A stretch of 64,000 nucleotides of DNA from Achromobacter spanius (GCF_002812705.1 NZ_CP025030.1:4898001-4962000), one strand, 5' to 3'. Shown: positions 44,645 to 54,194, numbered from the stretch's first letter. Numbers and translations are program-made. Notes: a model not told the origin generated them from the letters alone.

Positions 44645-45685
44645 CTACCGGTCGGCCAGCGTGGACCACTGCGCCAGCGGCAACGGCGGCTGGGCATGCA
44701 GGATGCGCGCCAGCACCAGCTTCAACTCTTCCCAACCGCCCCGCTCGCTTGGCCAACTGGACGGCGTCACCGGCTTCCAGCCGCCCTCCGGCGTGCGCTC
44801 CGCCATCTTGAAGCGGAAGGTGTAATGCCCCGCCATGCCCATGCGCAAATCGCTCACCACCAAGGCGTCGCCGATGGCGTCGTAGCGCAGCCAATCGTCC
44901 GTGAACCATTGCAGGCGCTGGTGCAGCGGCGCGTCGTCCAGTGCACGCGCCAAGTCCAGGTGCAGCGGCTGGCGCAGCCATTCCGGCGGCCCGCGATCAA
45001 ACAGGCTGCTGACGGCTTCGTAGTAGTCACCGTCCGGCGTCTTGGCAATCACGCGCCATACCAGGGTATTGAACGGCATCGACACGGCCCGCAGCTCGGT
45101 CACGGCGATGCCCTGTTCACGCATGGCCTCGCGCACCCGGTCCTCGGCGGCAATGCGGCTGGCCAGGCCAAAGCCCAGGTACGCGGTGCTGAAGACCAGC
45201 ACGCCCGCCAGGAAGCGGCGCGCGCGCTGCGTCATCCCGACAGCAATGGCGTAGAACACCGCCAGCAACATCGGCACCGTGTAGACCGGATCAATAATGA
45301 AAATGGCCGACCAGCTTTCGGGAATGGTGGTCATCGGCCAGAAAAGCTGCGTGCCGTAGATGGTGAACGAATCCAGTATCGGATGCGTCACCAGCACCAG
45401 CCATATCGTCAGAAATAGCCGTCGCCCGCTATAGGGTGCCTGTGGCCAATATTTGCGTATCAGCCAGGCAAGCAGCATGGCCAGGCCGGTCAGCACGAAT
45501 ACGGAATGGGAGAAGCCCCGGTGATAGGTCATGAGCGATACCGGATCGGGGTACCGCACCAATACGTCCAGATCGGGCAGGCTGCCCAGCACCGCCCCAT
45601 ACATCAGCGCCCGGCGCCCCTGGAAGCGCCCCAGCAGCGCGCCTTGTATGCCCGCGCCCAGCACGGCTTGTGTTACCGAATCCAT
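44645..45685 (-). CDS. Inner-membrane metal-dependent hydrolase (YdjM/DUF457 type)
   Basis: 346 aa. Several membrane segments in the first 190 residues with conserved polar motifs: GSLPDLDVL, YHRGFSHSVFV and THPILDSFT, the His/Asp set of the family once called LexA-binding inner-membrane hydrolases. The remaining C-terminal part (about 190-346) is a soluble extension. The start at 45685 (MDSVTQAVLGAGIQGALLG) is chosen because the family begins there; a longer frame to 45751 adds Cys-rich non-family sequence. Physiological role unknown. Confidence 0.82.
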   Translation of the reverse strand: MDSVTQAVLGAGIQGALLGRFQGRRALMYGAVLGSLPDLDVLVRYPDPVSLMTYHRGFSHSVFVLTGLAMLLAWLIRKYWPQAPYSGRRLFLTIWLVLVTHPILDSFTIYGTQLFWPMTTIPESWSAIFIIDPVYTVPMLLAVFYAIAVGMTQRARRFLAGVLVFSTAYLGFGLASRIAAEDRVREAMREQGIAVTELRAVSMPFNTLVWRVIAKTPDGDYYEAVSSLFDRGPPEWLRQPLHLDLARALDDAPLHQRLQWFTDDWLRYDAIGDALVVSDLRMGMAGHYTFRFKMAERTPEGGWKPVTPSSWPSERGGWEELKLVLARILHAQPPLPLAQWSTLADR

Positions 45686-45804
45686 AGTTTCCCAGTCGAA
45701 CTTTCCATCAGCCGCATCAATCAGACAGCCTAGATAACATTTGGCCATCAAGCCAGGCGTTAAGATACCCGATTGCTTTCAGCTAATTTTCAGACTCTGC
45801 GTCC

Positions 45805-46455
45805 ATGGATCAATATATCGACAAGATCGGCCTGTTCATCGAGGCCAACCAGGTGTGGGCAGGCCCCATCACGTTCCTGCTTACCATGGGGGAATCGATG
45901 GTGCTGTTGGGCCTGTTCATTCCCGCGACGGCGCTGATGCTGCTGACGGGCGGCCTGATCGGCGCGGGCACGCTGGACCCCTGGGGCGTGGTCGCCTGGG
46001 GTATTGCCGGCGCCATTGTGGGTGACGCGGTGTCGTATTGGCTGGGCCGCTGGGCCGGCCCGGGCGTTTTGCGCCGCTGGCCGCTCAAGCAGCAACGCAC
46101 CGGCGTGGCGCGCGCGCGGCTGTTCTTTTACCGCTATGGATTCGCCTCGGTCCTGATCGGCCGCTTTCTGGGCCCCATCCGCTCAACCATTCCCACCGTC
46201 GCCGGCGTGATGGGCATGGCGCACCACCGCTTCCAACTGGCCAATGTCATGTCGGCGCTGCTGTGGATGCCCTTGATGCTGGCGCCGGGCTACATCACGG
46301 CGCGCAGCCTGGGCACGGCGGAAAACGCACAGCAAATCGCCATGATGATCGGCGCGGGCCTGTCAGTGCTGCTAGGATGCGGGCTTCTGCTGGCCATGGT
46401 GCGCAAGCGCCGTCAACCGGCTCGGCAACGGGCGGGACAAGGCCGCGGCAACTGA
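45805..46455 (+). CDS. DedA family membrane protein
   Basis: 216 aa. DedA/SNARE-associated (VTT) domain: GESMVLLGLFIPATALMLLTGGL, GAIVGDAVSYWLGRWAG, RYGFASVLIGRFLGPIRSTIPTVAGV (conserved GRFxGxxR). About 4-5 membrane segments including re-entrant loops. Family members flip undecaprenyl phosphate or phospholipids and affect membrane homeostasis. Followed after 12 nt by a small membrane protein gene. Confidence 0.9.
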   Translation: MDQYIDKIGLFIEANQVWAGPITFLLTMGESMVLLGLFIPATALMLLTGGLIGAGTLDPWGVVAWGIAGAIVGDAVSYWLGRWAGPGVLRRWPLKQQRTGVARARLFFYRYGFASVLIGRFLGPIRSTIPTVAGVMGMAHHRFQLANVMSALLWMPLMLAPGYITARSLGTAENAQQIAMMIGAGLSVLLGCGLLLAMVRKRRQPARQRAGQGRGN

Positions 46456-46467
46456 TTGGAGAATGGC

Positions 46468-46989
46468 ATGGCGATTGACCTGGAGCCGAAAGACGGCGAT
46501 TTCGCGCGCTACATTGAAAACCTGTCGCGCGCGGGCGGTGTCACGCCCGGCAAGGTGCCCGAAAAGGGCCGCGCGTCGCGCCAGGCTAGCGTCGCCGTGC
46601 CGGTCCCCGTACCGGCCCCCGCCTCGGGCGACTCCTTGTCCACCGCCCCCTGGGGCAACACGGCCCCGCCCGCGCGCAACACCGGCTCCCCTGGCGCCAC
46701 CGCGCCTTCCGACGCGGCTGAAATCTCGATGGCCCAGCGCGCACGCCAGCGCAAATTCGGCGTCATCCTGACCGTGGGCGGCGTGCTGGCGGGCTGGGCG
46801 GCCGCCAACATTGCCTTCCGCGTGCTGCGCAGCCCCCATTTCGAGCTGGACGAGTTGATGCCCGCGGTATTCCTGGGGTTCTTCGCGGTCATGCTGCTGA
46901 AGGCCGCCGGCAGCGCGCGCAAGGCGCGCGGCACGCCGCTGGGCAAATTGCCGCCGCTGAAAACGTCGTCCTATCGCAAGGACAACTGA
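46468..46989 (+). CDS. Membrane protein of unknown function
   Basis: 173 aa. The N-terminal half is disordered and Pro/Ala/Arg-rich (residues about 30-85, VAVPVPVPAPASGD). Two membrane segments follow: about residues 98-120 (FGVILTVGGVLAGWAA) and 129-148 (MPAVFLGFFAVMLLKAA), then a basic tail. ATG 46468 is preferred because GGAGA lies 6 nt upstream; a TTG at 46456 is the longer alternative. Possibly co-transcribed with dedA. Family not recognised. Confidence 0.7.
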   Translation: MAIDLEPKDGDFARYIENLSRAGGVTPGKVPEKGRASRQASVAVPVPVPAPASGDSLSTAPWGNTAPPARNTGSPGATAPSDAAEISMAQRARQRKFGVILTVGGVLAGWAAANIAFRVLRSPHFELDELMPAVFLGFFAVMLLKAAGSARKARGTPLGKLPPLKTSSYRKDN

Positions 46990-47065
46990 AGCCGCTGGGC
47001 CGCCCGGCATTGGTGCTAACATTTCCGCCGCCGTCGCAAAGACCCTCAAGAATTACGGAGTAAAA

Positions 47066-47734
47066 GTGAATAACGTTGTCGGATTGAACCAAGCCCAAGC
47101 GGCCACGATGCTGAAGCTGCAGGACCACTTGAACAGCATGATCAATCCCGACTGGGTCAATGGCGGATCGCGTTTCCTGCGCGCCGCTTTTGTTGAGTCC
47201 GCCGAAGCGCTCGAGCACTACGGCTGGAAATGGTGGAAGAAGCAAACCATCGACCTGCCCCAGGTGCAGATGGAACTGGTGGACATCCTGCACTTCTACC
47301 TGTCGCACACCATCGTCCAAGCCCACGGCCAGCAAGCCGATGCCGCGCGCGCGCTGATGGCCGACCTGGCCACGCCCGCCTCGGTCACGCTGGACGGCAA
47401 GACCTATTCGCTGGGCGCCCTGCCCGTGCCAGAACTGCTGGAACTGATCGGCGGCCTGGCCGTCTGCGGCCGCGCCAGCTACAAGGTGCTGGAACAGACC
47501 ATGACGGCGTGCGAAATGAGCTGGAACGACGCCTACACGCAATACGTGTCGAAGAACGTGTTGAACATCTTCCGCCAGCAGCACGGCTACAAGGAAGGCA
47601 CCTACATCAAGATCTGGAACGGCGAAGAAGACAACGTCGTGCTGGCTCGCCTGCTGACGCAACTGGATCCCACCAGCGCGGATTTCGCCGACGCGATGGC
47701 GCGCGAACTGGAACAGGCCTACGCGCGCCTGTAA
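47066..47734 (+). CDS. Dimeric dUTP diphosphatase (all-alpha NTP pyrophosphatase)
   Basis: 222 aa. Converts dUTP to dUMP, keeping uracil out of DNA and feeding dTMP synthesis. The metal-binding pattern of the all-alpha NTPase family is visible: FVESAEALEHYGWKWWKK (ExxE-like) and QVQMELVDILHFYLSH (ExxD), with a later TMTACEMSWNDAYTQYVSKN segment. Unrelated to the trimeric beta-type dUTPase. GTG start preceded by ACGGAG. Confidence 0.85.
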   Translation: MNNVVGLNQAQAATMLKLQDHLNSMINPDWVNGGSRFLRAAFVESAEALEHYGWKWWKKQTIDLPQVQMELVDILHFYLSHTIVQAHGQQADAARALMADLATPASVTLDGKTYSLGALPVPELLELIGGLAVCGRASYKVLEQTMTACEMSWNDAYTQYVSKNVLNIFRQQHGYKEGTYIKIWNGEEDNVVLARLLTQLDPTSADFADAMARELEQAYARL

Positions 47735-47760
47735 GACCACGGCAAACCCGTTCGTCTAAA

Positions 47761-47789
47761 AAAAATCGCCGCTTGAAGCGGCGATTTTT
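47761..47789. terminator. Bidirectional Rho-independent terminator
   Basis: AAAAATCGCCGC and GCGGCGATTTTT around a short loop, between the dUTPase gene (+) and the Old Yellow Enzyme gene (-); A-run and T-run flank it, so it serves both. Confidence 0.88.
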
Positions 47790-47813
47790 CATTGCAGGCA
47801 CGGCGATTCAGCT

Positions 47814-48926
47814 TCAGCGCTGGCCGAAGCGTGTCTCGCCAAACAATTCCTTCAGTTCGCGCGGTTGCGAACGCCAGTACTGGTGCGGCGCCGACACTTG
47901 CCCGCCCAATTGCGCCGCCGCGTGCCAGGGCCAGCGCGGGTCATACAGCATGCCGCGCGCCAGCGCGACCATATCCGCCTGGCCCTCGGCCAGGATGTCC
48001 TCGGCCTGTTGCGCCTCGGTGATCAAGCCTACCGTAATCGTCGGCATACCGACCTGGCGCTTGATCTCGGCCGCAAAGGGCACCTGGTAGTTCGGCCCCA
48101 CCGGAATTTTCTGCTGCGACGAAACACCGCCGCTGGACACGTCAATGAACTCGCAGCCGCGCTCCTTCAACTGCTGCGCAAAGACCAGCGTCTGCTCAAG
48201 ATCCCAGCCGCCCTCCACCCAATCCGTGGCCGACACGCGCACACCCAGTGCAACCGAAGACGGCGTGGCTTCACGCAGCGCCTGGAACACTTCAAGCGGA
48301 AAGCGCATGCGATTTTCAAGCGAGCCGCCATAGGCATCCGTGCGCAGGTTCGCCACGGGCGACAAGAACTGGTGCAGCAGGTAGCCGTGCGCGGCGTGCA
48401 GCTCGATGGCGTCAAAGCCCAGGCGGATGGCGCGGCGCGCGCTGTCCACGAAGGCATCGCGCACACGCGCCAGGCCGGCTTCATCCAGCGCCAGCGGCGG
48501 CGGTTCGGATGCTTTGTGCGCAATGGGCGACGGCGCCCAACCCTGCCAGCCGCCTTCGGACGGCGGCACCAGTTGGCCACCGTTCCAGGGTGCGTCGCTG
48601 GACGCCTTGCGGCCGGCATGGCCCAACTGGATGCCCAGCTTGATAGGCGAATAGCGGCGTACCGCGGCCACCACGCGGCCCAACGCCGCCTCGGTCTCGT
48701 CCGACCACAGCCCCAGGTCTCCCGGCGATATGCGGCCATCGGGCTCCACCGAGGTGGCTTCCGTGAAGAGCAGCGCCGCACCAGACAAGGCCAGATGGCC
48801 CAGATGGATCATGTGCCAATCGGTGGCACAGCCGTTTTCGGCCGAGTATTCGCACATGGGTGCGATGACGATGCGATTGGCCAGTGGGACGTTACCGACC
48901 GACGTGGGACTGAACAGGTGACTCAT
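47814..48926 (-). CDS. NADH:flavin oxidoreductase, Old Yellow Enzyme (YqjM/XenA type)
   Basis: 370-aa FMN TIM-barrel. RIVIAPMCEYSAENGCATDW carries the redox-tuning Cys typical of the YqjM/XenA class; QLGHAGRK, IELHAAHGYLLHQFLSP (catalytic His pair) and RTDAYGGSLENRMRF are diagnostic. Reduces activated C=C bonds of enones, maleimides or nitro compounds. Start at 48926 has CGGAGG upstream; a longer frame to 48977 lacks support. Physiological substrate unknown. Confidence 0.9.
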   Translation of the reverse strand: MSHLFSPTSVGNVPLANRIVIAPMCEYSAENGCATDWHMIHLGHLALSGAALLFTEATSVEPDGRISPGDLGLWSDETEAALGRVVAAVRRYSPIKLGIQLGHAGRKASSDAPWNGGQLVPPSEGGWQGWAPSPIAHKASEPPPLALDEAGLARVRDAFVDSARRAIRLGFDAIELHAAHGYLLHQFLSPVANLRTDAYGGSLENRMRFPLEVFQALREATPSSVALGVRVSATDWVEGGWDLEQTLVFAQQLKERGCEFIDVSSGGVSSQQKIPVGPNYQVPFAAEIKRQVGMPTITVGLITEAQQAEDILAEGQADMVALARGMLYDPRWPWHAAAQLGGQVSAPHQYWRSQPRELKELFGETRFGQR

Positions 48927-49017
48927 GGACGCCTCCGGGCATGGGATGCGAAAGCATAGCGCCCGCGCTTGACGCAAAGCGCAATCCCATCGCCCCCGTC
49001 AGGGTTAAACGCCCCGG

Positions 49018-49788
49018 CTATTGGCCTTCGATCACCGAATCCAGGAACTGCCGCGTACGCGCTTCTTTCGGCTGGCTGAACAGCACGGAAGATTCCGCGT
49101 CCTCGACGATATTGCCCTGATCGAAGAACAGCGTGCGGTCGGAGCTGCGTTCTGCGAATTTCATCTGGTGGGTCACGATGATCATCGTCATGCTGCGGCG
49201 GGCCGACAGCTTGCGCAAGATTTCCAGAATGCCGCCGACCAACTCGGGATCAAGCGCCGACGTCACTTCGTCGAACAACATGATTTCCGGGCACATGGCC
49301 AGCGCGCGCGCGATGCCCACGCGCTGCTTCTGGCCGCCGGACAACTGCGCCGGGTATACATCGAGCTTGTCGCCCAGCCCCACCATGTCCAGGTATTCCA
49401 CGGCGCGTTCGCGCGCCTGGTCCTTGGACATGCCCAGCACGTGTATCGGCGCTTCCATGGCGTTACCCAGCGCGGTCATGTGCGGGAACAGGTTGAAGTG
49501 CTGGAACACCATGCCGATCTTGCCGCGCACGCGGCGCAGGTATTCGGAATTGACGCCCACGGGCCGGCCCTGTTCGTCCGTCCACATCGTTTGGCCATCG
49601 ATCTCGATATCACCGCTGGTGGGCTGGTCCAGCGTCATCAGTACACGCAGCAAGGTGGACTTGCCCGACCCGGATGGCCCGATCACGGCCACCGTCTGGC
49701 CCGCCGGGATTTCCAGATTGATGCCGCGCAGCACCTCCAGATCTCCGTAACGCTTGTGCAGATTCTTGATGGTCAAGCTGGCGCTCAT
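49018..49788 (-). CDS. ehuA: Ectoine-type amino-acid ABC transporter, ATPase
   Basis: 256 aa. Walker A GPSGSGKST near residue 36, signature LSGGQKQRVGIARAL, Walker B IMLFDEVTSALDPELV. Polar amino-acid transporter ATPase subfamily (HisP/GlnQ-like). TGGAGGAAAG precedes its ATG, which overlaps the permease stop by 4 nt. Order in transcription is binding protein, permease, permease, ATPase, identical to ehuBCDA. Confidence 0.85.
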   Translation of the reverse strand: MSASLTIKNLHKRYGDLEVLRGINLEIPAGQTVAVIGPSGSGKSTLLRVLMTLDQPTSGDIEIDGQTMWTDEQGRPVGVNSEYLRRVRGKIGMVFQHFNLFPHMTALGNAMEAPIHVLGMSKDQARERAVEYLDMVGLGDKLDVYPAQLSGGQKQRVGIARALAMCPEIMLFDEVTSALDPELVGGILEILRKLSARRSMTMIIVTHQMKFAERSSDRTLFFDQGNIVEDAESSVLFSQPKEARTRQFLDSVIEGQ

Positions 49789-50456
49789 CGCTTTCCTCCA
49801 TATCGTTGCAGGCGGGCCTCCAGGCCGCGCACACCCCACGCCGCCACCAGGCTCAAGGCCAGGAACAGCACGCCCACGAGCGTCAGGGGTTCGGTGTACC
49901 GGAACGTCGCGGATCCGATCATCTTGCTTTGCTGCAGCAGTTCAACCACCGTGATGGCCGACAGCAGCGGCGTGTCCTTGAACATCGCAACCAGATAGTT
50001 GCCCAGCGCGGGCACCACCGGCGGAATCGCCTGCGGCAGCACCACACCCACCGCCGTGCGCCAGCGCGACATGTTCAACGCCGTGGCGGCTTCCCACTGC
50101 CCGCGCGGCACTGCTTCAATGCCGGCGCGATAGACCTCGGCGCAGTACGTGGCGTAATGCACGCCCAGCGCGACGATGCCGGTCGCCAACGGCGACATCT
50201 GCACGCCGGTCAGCGGCAGCACATAGAACAGGAAGTACATCTGCACCAGAAGCGGCGTGCTGCGGATGAACTCGATCACGAACGCCGTGGGCAGCGACAC
50301 AATGTGCAAGCGCGAGCGCCGCAGCATGGCCAGGACCAGACCCAGCGTAATCGCCACCAGCATGCCCAACAGCGTCGCCTGAATCGTGATGACCAGCGCC
50401 GAACCCAGCGTCGGCAGGATCTCCAGCGCGAAAGACCAATCAAATATCGGTGTCAT
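49785..50456 (-). CDS. ehuD: Ectoine-type ABC transporter permease
   Basis: 223 aa with about five membrane segments. HisM-type inner-membrane signature: ALGVHYATYCAEVYRAGIEAVPRGQWEAATAL (EAA loop, given in part). Overlaps both neighbours by 4 nt (ATGA). Pairs with the next permease as a heterodimer. Confidence 0.82.
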   Translation of the reverse strand: MTPIFDWSFALEILPTLGSALVITIQATLLGMLVAITLGLVLAMLRRSRLHIVSLPTAFVIEFIRSTPLLVQMYFLFYVLPLTGVQMSPLATGIVALGVHYATYCAEVYRAGIEAVPRGQWEAATALNMSRWRTAVGVVLPQAIPPVVPALGNYLVAMFKDTPLLSAITVVELLQQSKMIGSATFRYTEPLTLVGVLFLALSLVAAWGVRGLEARLQRYGGKR

Positions 50457-51106
50457 CGGACGCGGACCCTCCGCTCAAGCATGCGCACGCCGGCCGTGAT
50501 CACCAGGGCCACCGCGAAGTACATCAACAGCATCAAGGTGAAAATCTCGGTGGTACGCAGGGTTTCGCTGCGCAGCAGTTGGCCACGGAAGGTCAGGTCG
50601 GTGATGGTGATCAGCGACACCAACGCCGTGTTCTTCATCAGTTCGATCAGCAGGTTGCCGGCGGGCGGCAGCATGGCCGGGATCGCCTGCGGCACCACGA
50701 TGCGCCGCATGATCTGCGCGCGCGTCAGATTCAAGGCGATGCCCGCTTCGCGCTGGCCCGGCGGCACGGCCCGGATGGCGCCACGCACCACCTCGGCGCC
50801 GTAGGCCCCGGCATTCAAGGCCAGCACCACGATGCCCACCAGCATGGCCGGCAACTGGACGCCGAACAGCGGCAGCACGAAATAGAACCAAAACAATTGC
50901 ACCAGGGCCGATGTGCCCCGAAAAACCTCGACGTAGACCGATGACAGCCAGCGCACGGGCCGCAACGTTGACAGGCGGCCGATGCCCGAGGCCAGCGCCA
51001 GGGGCACCGCCAGCACGACGGCGCCCGCCATGATCTGGAGCGTGACCCCCAGACCCTCAAGCAGGGGCGGCACCAGCGCCGCGATATGTTCCGAGAGAAG
51101 TTGCAT
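50453..51106 (-). CDS. ehuC: Ectoine-type ABC transporter permease
   Basis: 217 aa, about five membrane segments. The EAA loop reads EVVRGAIRAVPPGQREAGIAL. Starts 9 nt after the binding-protein stop and overlaps ehuD. Confidence 0.82.
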   Translation of the reverse strand: MQLLSEHIAALVPPLLEGLGVTLQIMAGAVVLAVPLALASGIGRLSTLRPVRWLSSVYVEVFRGTSALVQLFWFYFVLPLFGVQLPAMLVGIVVLALNAGAYGAEVVRGAIRAVPPGQREAGIALNLTRAQIMRRIVVPQAIPAMLPPAGNLLIELMKNTALVSLITITDLTFRGQLLRSETLRTTEIFTLMLLMYFAVALVITAGVRMLERRVRVR

Positions 51107-51115
51107 CGGCGCTCC

Positions 51116-52027
51116 TTACTGGCCGGCGCAGAGCTTGGCGGCCGTCACGCCCTGTGGCAGTTCATCTTCGGTAAAGCCAAAAGGCGCCACCAGTTTCTTG
51201 TGCTCGTCCGTGCCGATGAATTTTTTCAGTTCGGCGTTGAAAGCCGTGGCAAATTCCTTGTCGTCGGTGCGGAACGCATAGGCGCCGTAGCCGCGTACGC
51301 CCTTGCCGTCGATCACCGGGTCGGTGAACGGGTCCGCCTTTTCCAGGTCGCTGCCCGCCTGCGTCTTGCCCATCAGGTCGTTGACCGTCAAGCCCGTGGC
51401 GGCGTAGGCATCGGCGCGGCCCGCCTGCACGCCCGACAAGGCGCTGACAGCGTCCGGAAACACCACGATCTGGCCCGACGGAATCTTCACTTTTTCGGCG
51501 TATTCGCCCTCGATGGCGCCCACCACCACGCCCAGCTTGGCATCCGGATTTTTCACCACGTCTTCATAGCTGTGCAGGTTCTTGGGATTGCCCTTTTTCA
51601 CCAGGAAGGCCTCTCCCACCCCATAAGTCGGGTCCGAAAACGCCACCTGCTTGCAGCGCTCGGGCGTCACGTACATGCCGGCGGCGATGATGTCGAAACG
51701 CTTGGCGGCCAGACCGGGAATCAATGAACCGAACTCGGTCAGCACCCCTTCCACCTCGTTGATGCCCATGCGCTTGAGCACCACGCGCGCAATTTCCACG
51801 GATTCACCCGTGACCTTGGCTTCCTTGCTGTCCATGTACGCAAACGGCGCCTCGTTGGCGTAACCGATGCGGATTTTGCCTGCGGCCTTGGCGGCTTCCA
51901 GCGTGTTGGTAGCGCTGGCGGGCGCCCCGTCAGCCGCAGTGGGCTTGTCGCCCCCCGAGTCGGAACACGCGGCCAACACGCCCAGGCCCAAGGCCAGCAG
52001 CAAGCGTTTGGATTGAAGCAAGGTCAT
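51116..52027 (-). CDS. ehuB: Ectoine/hydroxyectoine-type periplasmic binding lipoprotein
   Basis: 303 aa. N-terminal lipoprotein signal with lipobox LAAC near residue 21. EhuB-like body: IRIGYANEAPFAYMD, VLTEFGSLIPGLAAKRFDII, AAGMYVTPERCKQVAFSDP, LGVVVGAIEGEYAEK and the C-terminal PFGFTEDELPQGVTAAKLC. Binds ectoine or hydroxyectoine, used as osmoprotectant or nutrient. No ectoine breakdown (eutBCDE) or synthesis genes lie in this window, so a different amino-acid-like ligand is possible. Confidence 0.82.
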   Translation of the reverse strand: MTLLQSKRLLLALGLGVLAACSDSGGDKPTAADGAPASATNTLEAAKAAGKIRIGYANEAPFAYMDSKEAKVTGESVEIARVVLKRMGINEVEGVLTEFGSLIPGLAAKRFDIIAAGMYVTPERCKQVAFSDPTYGVGEAFLVKKGNPKNLHSYEDVVKNPDAKLGVVVGAIEGEYAEKVKIPSGQIVVFPDAVSALSGVQAGRADAYAATGLTVNDLMGKTQAGSDLEKADPFTDPVIDGKGVRGYGAYAFRTDDKEFATAFNAELKKFIGTDEHKKLVAPFGFTEDELPQGVTAAKLCAGQ

Positions 52028-52119
52028 GGATTTTTTCTCCCAAATTTATTTCTAGGTGCATGGCTTCACTAAAAATAATACGCTATTAAATGATTTCGAC
52101 ACGAATCATATAGGCGTAA

Positions 52120-52143
52120 AAAAGCAGGCCTAAGCCTGCTTTT
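52120..52143 (-). terminator. Rho-independent terminator
   Basis: AAAAGCAGGC-loop-GCCTGCTTTT followed on the minus strand by further T. Ends the transcript of the binding protein at 52205-53359 and insulates ehuB. Confidence 0.85.
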
Positions 52144-52204
52144 GGGGGCCGATGCTCTATGGAGCGTCAGCAGACGTTACGAAACGTAGAAAAACATGGC
52201 TGCG

Positions 52205-53359
52205 CTATTGTGCGTACGAAAAGCGGCCGTTTTTGACGATGCCCATCACCCGGGCGCGCTCGTCAAACCCTTGATGATTGTCCTTCGAAATATTCAGCAC
52301 GCCATTGGGCACGACCAGATCGCGCGTGTTCTCCAGCGCATCGCGCAACGCGGCGCGGAACTCCGGCGTACCGGGCTTGGCGCCCGTTTTCAGCGCGCGG
52401 CCCACCGCCGAATCCAGCAGCATCCAGGCGCCATAGGCGTCACCCGCAAACTGCGTCAACGTATTGGCGCCGTATTGGCCTTCGTACTTGTCGGCAAACT
52501 CTACGGCCACTTTCTTCACCGGATTGCTGTCGGGCAACTCGCGCGCCACCACGCCCGGGCCGGTCGGGAACAGGGTGCCTTCCACATCCCTGCCGCCGAC
52601 TTGCAGGAATTCCAGCGTGCCGATGCCATGGGTCTGATAGACGGCGCCGGTGTAGCCGCGTTCCAGCAAGGTCTTTTGCGGCAGGGCCGAGGGCGTGCCC
52701 GCGCCGGCAATCAGCACGGCGTCCGGCTTGGCCGAGATCACCTTCAGCACCTGCCCCACCACCGATGCATCGGTACGCTGAAAGCGTTCCTGTGCCACGA
52801 TCTTCAGGTCGTTGCCGGCCGCGGCGTTGAACTCCTTCCACCAGCTATCGCCATAGGAATCCGCGAAACCGATGAAGGCCACGTTCTTCAGGCCCTTCTT
52901 CTTCATATCCTCGACCAGCACGGTGGCCATCAGCGAATCGTTCTGCGGCATCTTGAACGCCCAGGCCCGCTTGGGATCGGACAGGGGTTCCACGATGACG
53001 CTGGAGGCCGCCAGCGCAATCATCGGCGTCTTGGTTTCGGCCAGCACGTCCAGCGCGGCCAGGGCGGCCGCCGTGGTGTTGGGGCCGACAATGGCGTCGA
53101 CCTTGTCTTCGGACGTCAGCTTGCGCAGGTTCTTCACCGCGCGGCTGACGTCGGTGCCATCGTCCAGCACCACATAGCGCGCCGGCTCCCCACCCAGCGT
53201 GTCGGGCCACAGGCGGATCGCGTTGTTGGTCTGGATGCCAATGGCGGCGGCGGGGCCGGTGGTGGACACATCCACACCGATCACGATTTCGGCTTGGGAC
53301 GTCAAGGTGGGCAGCACCAGCGCGACGGCGCAGGCATAGCGAAGAAAATTGCGAGGCAT
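52205..53359 (-). CDS. Branched-chain amino-acid-type ABC transporter substrate-binding protein
   Basis: 384 aa. A signal peptide ends near residue 22 (VLPTLTSQAE), then a type I periplasmic binding fold (IGVDVSTTGPAAAIGIQ, VGPNTTAAALAALDVLAE, FIGFADSYGDSWW). LivJ-like superfamily but no permeases or ATPases adjoin it, so it is an orphan that may use another importer. Start at 53359 is set by the signal peptide; the long upstream frame to 53701 has no such sequence. Confidence 0.85.
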   Translation of the reverse strand: MPRNFLRYACAVALVLPTLTSQAEIVIGVDVSTTGPAAAIGIQTNNAIRLWPDTLGGEPARYVVLDDGTDVSRAVKNLRKLTSEDKVDAIVGPNTTAAALAALDVLAETKTPMIALAASSVIVEPLSDPKRAWAFKMPQNDSLMATVLVEDMKKKGLKNVAFIGFADSYGDSWWKEFNAAAGNDLKIVAQERFQRTDASVVGQVLKVISAKPDAVLIAGAGTPSALPQKTLLERGYTGAVYQTHGIGTLEFLQVGGRDVEGTLFPTGPGVVARELPDSNPVKKVAVEFADKYEGQYGANTLTQFAGDAYGAWMLLDSAVGRALKTGAKPGTPEFRAALRDALENTRDLVVPNGVLNISKDNHQGFDERARVMGIVKNGRFSYAQ

Positions 53360-53618
53360 GACAGCAGCTCTTGGGGTGGTTAAACAGATGCCGCTATTTT
53401 GCCTGATGGACCGCGTCGTACCGTGGACGATCGGCCCAAGATAGCCGCTGCCGTTACATCGGCTTGCCGTTGCGCACCGGTGGATTCCGCGCCCGCCCCC
53501 CGGCCTCGTCTTATCATCGTTCATGCCTTGCACGGCAAGGCACGCCGCCCCGCTGGCGGTCGTCTTTTTGCACCGGGCGCGCCCGCGACGCACGCGCCCA
53601 TCCCTTAAAGGAGTCACT

Positions 53619-54044
53619 ATGAAGAAAACCGCATCCGCCGCCTGGTCGGGCGATCTGAAGACTGGCAAGGGCACGATCTCCACCCAAAGCGGCGCACTCA
53701 AGGCCCAGCCCTACGGGTTCAACACCCGCTTTGGCGACACGCCGGGCACGAACCCCGAAGAATTGCTGGGTGCCGCGCACGCCGGCTGCTTCACGATGGC
53801 GCTATCGAACATCCTGTCCGAATCCGGCATGGTCGCCACCAGCCTGGATACCAAGGCCGAAGTCACGCTGGACAAGGTGGACGATGGCTTTTCCATTACC
53901 GCCGTGCACTTGACCGTGGAAGCCGTCATTCCGGGCGCCACTGCCCAGGCCTTCGAAGAGGCCGCGCGCAAGGCAGAAACCGGCTGCCCGGTTTCGAAGG
54001 TGCTGAACGCCAAGATCACCATGGACGCGAAACTCAAGTCCTAA
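53619..54044 (+). CDS. OsmC-family organic hydroperoxide reductase
   Basis: 141 aa. Two catalytic cysteines: HAGCFTMALSN near residue 61 and ETGCPVSKVLNAKI near residue 125. Ends at LKS with full OsmC length. Detoxifies organic peroxides. AAAGGAG lies 5 nt upstream of the ATG at 53619; the long upstream frame is not supported. Neighbour of the manganese transporter gene, which fits an oxidative-stress context. Confidence 0.92.
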   Translation: MKKTASAAWSGDLKTGKGTISTQSGALKAQPYGFNTRFGDTPGTNPEELLGAAHAGCFTMALSNILSESGMVATSLDTKAEVTLDKVDDGFSITAVHLTVEAVIPGATAQAFEEAARKAETGCPVSKVLNAKITMDAKLKS

Positions 54045-54194
54045 GCGCGACACCGGCTGATGGGGCTGGCCTTGGCCGGCGCCATTAGCCTATCCGATTG
54101 GGATACCCGATTGGACACCGAGCCAACCCACCCGATTGGCCCGCCCTATCCCAAGCTTTTCCAAAATCAATTTGACGGCCACCAGGCGCTTCTA

